Positions 60,366 to 64,000 of a stretch of 64,000 bases of DNA are shown here, piece by piece (position 1 is the first letter of the stretch; every line of letters begins with the position of its first letter). The position numbers and the translations under genes are program-made. Under the pieces are notes generated by a model, which saw only the letters and a program-made list of their open reading frames with translations, searched no databases and was not told the DNA's origin. Location: contig JAUIMM010001600.1 of assembly GCA_031769625.1 (NCBI GenBank), positions 1 to 64,000 on the forward strand, in the 5' to 3' direction. This DNA is from Taudactylus pleione. Its lineage: Eukaryota; Chordata; Amphibia; Anura; Myobatrachidae.

Positions 60366-60565
60366 GCAATGACATACAGAGGCGAGTACAGCCACACCAG
60401 GCAGCAATGCAATACCCCATAATAATAATAATAATAATAATAATAAGCAATGATATACAGAGGCGAGTACAGCCGCACCAGGCAGCAATGCAATGCCCGG
60501 TAATAATAATAAGCAATGACATACAGAGGCGAGTACAGCCGCACCAGGCACCAATGCAATGCCCC

Positions 60566-60596
<31 letters not shown>

Positions 60597-60747
60597 GCAA
60601 TGACATAGAGGTGAGTACAGCCGCACCAGGAAGCAATGCAATGCCCCATAATAATAATAATAATAATGCCCCAATAATAATAATAATAATAATAAGCAAT
60701 GACATACAGAGTCGAGTACAGCCACACCAGGCAGCAATGCAATCCCC

Positions 60748-60789
<42 letters not shown>

Positions 60790-61085
60790 CCATAATAAGC
60801 AATGACATACAGAGGAGAGTACAGGCACACCAGGCAGCAATGCAATGCCCCATAATAATAATAATAATAATAATAATAAGCAAAGATATACAGAGGCGAG
60901 TACAGCCGCACGAGGCAGCAATGCAATGCCCCAATAATAATAATAATAATAATAATAAGCAATGACATAGAGGCGAGTACAGCCGCACCAGGCAGCAATG
61001 CAATGCCCCAATAATAATAATAATAATAATAAGCAATGACATACAGAGGCGAGTACAGCCGCACGAGGCAGCAATGCAATGCCCC

Positions 61086-61120
<35 letters not shown>

Positions 61121-61312
61121 GCAATGACATAGAGGCGAGTACAGCCACACCAGGCAGCAATGCAATGCCCCATAATAATAATAATAATAAGCAATGACAT
61201 ACAGAGGCGAGTACAGCCACACCAGGCAGCAATGCAATGCCCCATAATAATAATAATAAGCAATGACATACAGAGGCGAGTACAGCCACACCAGGCAGCA
61301 ATGCAATGCCCC

Positions 61313-61358
<46 letters not shown>

Positions 61359-61411
61359 GCAATGACATACAGAGGCGAGTACAGCCGCACCAGGCAGCAA
61401 TGCAATGCCCC

Positions 61412-61442
<31 letters not shown>

Positions 61443-61495
61443 GCAATGACATACAGAGGCGAGTACAGCCGCACCAGGCAGCAATGCAATGACCC

Positions 61496-61529
<34 letters not shown>

Positions 61530-61744
61530 GCAATGACATAGAGGCGAGTACAGCCACACCAGGCAGCAATGCAATGCCCCAATAATAATAATAATAATAA
61601 TAATAATAAGCAATGACATACAGAGGCGAGTACAGCCGCACCAGGCAGCAATGCAATGACCCATAATAATAATAATAATAACCCATAATAAGCAATGACA
61701 TACAGAGGAGAGTACAGCCACACCAGGCAGCAATGCAATGCCCC

Positions 61745-61787
<43 letters not shown>

Positions 61788-61989
61788 GCAATGACATACA
61801 GAGGAAAGTACAGACGCACCAGGCAGCAATGCCCCATAATAATAATAATAATAATAATAATAAGCAATGACATACAGAGCCGAGTACAGCCGCACCAGGC
61901 AGCAATGCAATGCCCCAATAATAATAATAATAATAAGCAATGACATACAGAGGCAACTACAGCCACACCAGGCAACAATGCAATGCCCC

Positions 61990-62020
<31 letters not shown>

Positions 62021-62303
62021 GCAATGACATACAGAGGCGAGTACAGCCGCACCAGGCAGCAATGCAATGACCCATAATAATAATAATAATAATAATAATA
62101 AGCAATGACATAGAGGCGAGTACAGCCACACCAGGCAGCAATGCAATGCCCCAATAATAATAATAATAATAATAATAAGCAATGACATACAGAGGCGAGT
62201 ACAGCCGCACCAGGCAGCAATGCAATGTCCCATAATAATAATAATAATAAGCAATGACATACAGAGGCGAGTACAGCCACACTAGGCAGCAATGCAATGC
62301 CCC

Positions 62304-62334
<31 letters not shown>

Positions 62335-62536
62335 GCAATGACATACAGAGGAAAGTACAGACGCACCAGGCAGCAATGCCCCATAATAATAATAATAATA
62401 ATAATAATAAGCAATGACATACAGAGGCGAGTACAGCCACACCAGGCAGGAATGCAATGCCCCAATAATAATAATAATAATAAGCAATGACATACAGAGG
62501 CAACTACAGCCACACCAGGCAACAATGCAATGCCCC

Positions 62537-62576
<40 letters not shown>

Positions 62577-62858
62577 GCAATGACATACAGAGGTGAGTAC
62601 AGCCGCACCAGGCACCAATGCAATGCCCCATAATAATAATAATAATAATAATAAGCAATGACATAGAAGCGAGTACAGCCGCACCAGGCAGCAATGCAAT
62701 GCCCCATAATAATAATAATAATAATAATAAGCAATGACATACAGAGGCGAGTACAGCCACACCAGGCAACAATGCAATGCCCCATAATAATAATAATAAT
62801 AATAAGCAATGACATACAGAGGTGAGTACAGCCGCAGCAGGCACCAATGCAATACCCC

Positions 62859-62892
<34 letters not shown>

Positions 62893-63576
62893 GCAATGAC
62901 ATACAGAGGAGAGTACAGCCGCACCAGGCAGCAATGCAATCCCCAATAATAATAATAATAATAATAATAACCCATAATAAGCAATGACATACAGAGGAGA
63001 GTACAGCCAAACCAGGCAGCAATGCAATCCCCAATAATAATAATAATAATAATAATAACCCATAATAAGCAATGACATACAGAGGAGAGTACAGGCACAC
63101 CAGGCAGCAATGCAATGCCCCATAATAATAATAATAATAATAATAATAAGCAAAGATATACAGAGGCGAGTACAGCCGCACGAGGCAGCAATGCAATGCC
63201 CCAATAATAATAATAATAATAATAATAAGCAATGACATAGAGGCGAGTACAGCCGCACCAGGCAGCAATGCAATGCCCCAATAATAATAATAATAATAAT
63301 AAGCAATGACATACAGAGGCGAGTACAGCCGCACGAGGCAGCAATGCAATGCCCCAATAATAATAATAATAATAATAATAATAAGCAATGACATAGAGGC
63401 GAGTACAGCCACACCAGGCAGCAATGCAATGCCCCATAATAATAATAATAATAAGCAATGACATACAGAGGCGAGTACAGCCACACCAGGCAGCAATGCA
63501 ATGCCCCATAATAATAATAATAAGCAATGACATACAGAGGCGAGTACAGCCACACCAGGCAGCAATGCAATGCCCC

Positions 63577-63619
<43 letters not shown>

Positions 63620-63831
63620 GCAATGACATACAGAGGCGAGTACAGCCGCACCAGGCAGCAATGCAATGCCCCATAATAATAATAATAATAATAATAAGCA
63701 ATGACATACAGAGGCGAGTACAGCCGCACCAGGCAGCAATGCAATGCCCCATAATAATAATAATAATAATAATAATAAGCAATGACATACAGAGGCGAGT
63801 ACAGCCGCACCAGGCAGCAATGCAATGACCC

Positions 63832-63868
<37 letters not shown>

Positions 63869-64000
63869 GCAATGACATAGAGGCGAGTACAGCCACACCA
63901 GGCAGCAATGCAATGCCCCAATAATAATAATAATAATAATAATAATAAGCAATGACATACAGAGGCGAGTACAGCCGCACCAGGCAGCAATGCAATGACC
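58320..64000. repeat. (AAT)n-linked minisatellite running off the window
   Basis: Each unit has a core of about 50-55 bases (AGCAATGACATACAGAGGCG, then AGTACAGCCGCACCAGGCAG, then CAATGCAATGCCCC) followed by a variable (AAT)3 to (AAT)15 tract. Core variants include GCCACACC/GCCGCACC, CAGGCAACAATG, GACATAGAGG and AAGATATACAG. The array continues past 64000. Since AAT tracts step by three and contain no stop on the - strand, frames of up to 1,864 codons appear there; they are not genes. Confidence 0.95.

Noticed and set aside
58401..63995. 1,864-codon open frame on the - strand rich in Leu, Ile, Tyr and repeated CLVRLYSPLYVIAYY-like segments
   Set aside because: It is a translation of the AAT-linked minisatellite. 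Several frames are open at once, the hydrophobic runs are AAT/ATT repeats, and there is no family similarity. Not a membrane protein.

Overview
The window is vertebrate nuclear DNA, most likely from a frog or another amphibian. It has compact coding exons with GT-AG introns, Tc1/mariner and DIRS-type transposons, palindromic MITEs and a very heavy load of tandem repeats. I estimate that about 41 kb of the 64 kb (roughly 64%) is tandem array. The species cannot be named from the sequence alone.

Two host genes are present, tail to tail. The last coding exon of ATP2C2 (secretory-pathway Ca2+/Mn2+ ATPase 2) lies on the + strand at 23923-24041. All seven coding exons of MEAK7 (also called TLDC1, a TLDc-domain lysosomal/mTOR-associated protein) lie on the - strand between 53689 and 29300. 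All six internal MEAK7 introns have GT and AG ends, exon phases agree throughout, and the joined frame is 456 codons plus stop, the length I recall for human MEAK7. The ATP2C2-MEAK7 tail-to-tail order matches human 16q24, which supports both calls.

Layout. 1-22432: a CA-rich compound satellite inside the last ATP2C2 intron. 22564-23099: a 46-bp minisatellite. 23265-23827: a PIF/Harbinger-like MITE with TAA target duplication. 23923-24330: ATP2C2 terminal exon and 3' UTR. 24331-29299: intergenic DNA with a palindromic MITE, a 21-bp array and a broken Tc1 element that itself carries a MITE insertion and a 26-bp expansion. 29300-53715: MEAK7. Five of its six introns contain tandem arrays (34/33, 40, 41, ~5/14, 105, 31 and 68 bp units). 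Intron 4 also holds a Tc1 element with an intact 351-aa transposase frame and a degenerate DIRS retrotransposon. 53968-58172: a second decayed DIRS-like element upstream of MEAK7, with inverted ends and an internal complementary region. 58320-64000: an AAT-rich minisatellite running off the window end.

The most notable observation is the 105-bp array in MEAK7 intron 3. Each unit repeats the 3' end of exon 3 with its splice donor. The period is 35 codons and the frame stays open across the array, so use of any downstream donor would lengthen the protein by multiples of 35 residues. No CRISPR, operon or tRNA gene was found. The very long stop-free frames in the arrays are periodicity artefacts, not genes.
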